A program made the translations under genes and the position numbers. Positions 63,978 to 64,000 of a stretch of DNA of 64,000 nucleotides are shown piece by piece (the first letter of the stretch is position 1; each line of letters opens with the position of its first letter). Origin of the DNA: Tetrahymena thermophila SB210 (lineage: Eukaryota; Ciliophora; Oligohymenophorea; Hymenostomatida; Tetrahymenidae); NCBI RefSeq assembly GCF_000189635.1, contig NW_002475958.1, forward strand, positions 86,297 to 150,296. The letters are read 5' to 3'. The notes beneath the pieces were generated by a model. That model did no database searches. It was given only the letters and a program-made list of their open reading frames with translations, and had not been told where the DNA came from.

Positions 63978-64000
63978 GGGGTTGGGGTTGGGGTTGGGGT
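63978..64000 (+). repeat. telomere, (GGGGTT)n
   Basis: The window ends in three full GGGGTT units plus GGGGT, on the strand orientation expected for the right end of a Tetrahymena-type macronuclear chromosome. No degenerate subtelomeric repeats precede it, consistent with de novo telomere addition at a breakage site. Confidence 0.97.

Noticed and set aside
1..64000. tRNA genes
   Set aside because: No GGTTCRANTCC-like B box with matching acceptor stem was seen; isolated GTTCGA occurrences lie in coding sequence.

Overview
The window reads as the right-hand end of a macronuclear chromosome from a Tetrahymena-like oligohymenophorean ciliate. It is very AT-rich. Every convincing gene needs TAA and TAG read as glutamine with TGA as the only stop. 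Introns are short, AT-rich and GTAA/GTAT...TAG. The last 23 bases are GGGGTT repeats, i.e. a telomere, with the last gene ending about 480 bp before it. All coordinates below were derived by hand translation with this code. For most multi-exon genes the summed exon lengths come out as whole codons, which is the main internal check.

Layout. 0-8 kb: the tail of a membrane protein, a 0.3 kb tandem duplication leading into a TPR protein, a doubtful small gene, and a type II membrane protein with highly expressed codon use. 8-27 kb (signalling-rich): a cathepsin L-like protease, a ULK/ATG1-like kinase, a probable mitochondrial helical protein, an OSR1/SPAK-like kinase, a PB1-domain protein, a PTPDC1-like phosphatase and a pseudokinase. 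27-34 kb: an unexplained split inverted repeat, the splicing factor CWC21 with its RS-like tail, an unassigned multi-exon gene and a three-TM protein. 34-43 kb: two near-identical single-exon genes for CCCH/vWA/alpha-kinase proteins flanking a kinesin-light-chain-like TPR gene. 43-57 kb: VAC14 (12 exons), a small 12-exon gene that only keeps frame with a 4-nt microexon, a Q/N-rich protein, a CSC1/TMEM63-like channel, a YIPF membrane protein and a steroid 5-alpha-reductase-like enzyme. 57-64 kb: a divergent SF3B3-family beta-propeller protein, a coding-like fragment, adenylate kinase and the telomere.

There are no operons; genes are monocistronic and spaced by several hundred bases of AT-rich DNA. 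Functional links are loose: VAC14, YIPF and the ULK-like kinase belong to endomembrane/autophagy biology, and CWC21 and the SF3B3-like protein to splicing or related complexes. No tRNA, rRNA, CRISPR array or transposon was recognised. The most noteworthy items are the patchily homogenised alpha-kinase pair, the pseudokinase, the microexon and 24-25 nt candidate introns, and the split hairpin near 27.7 kb.
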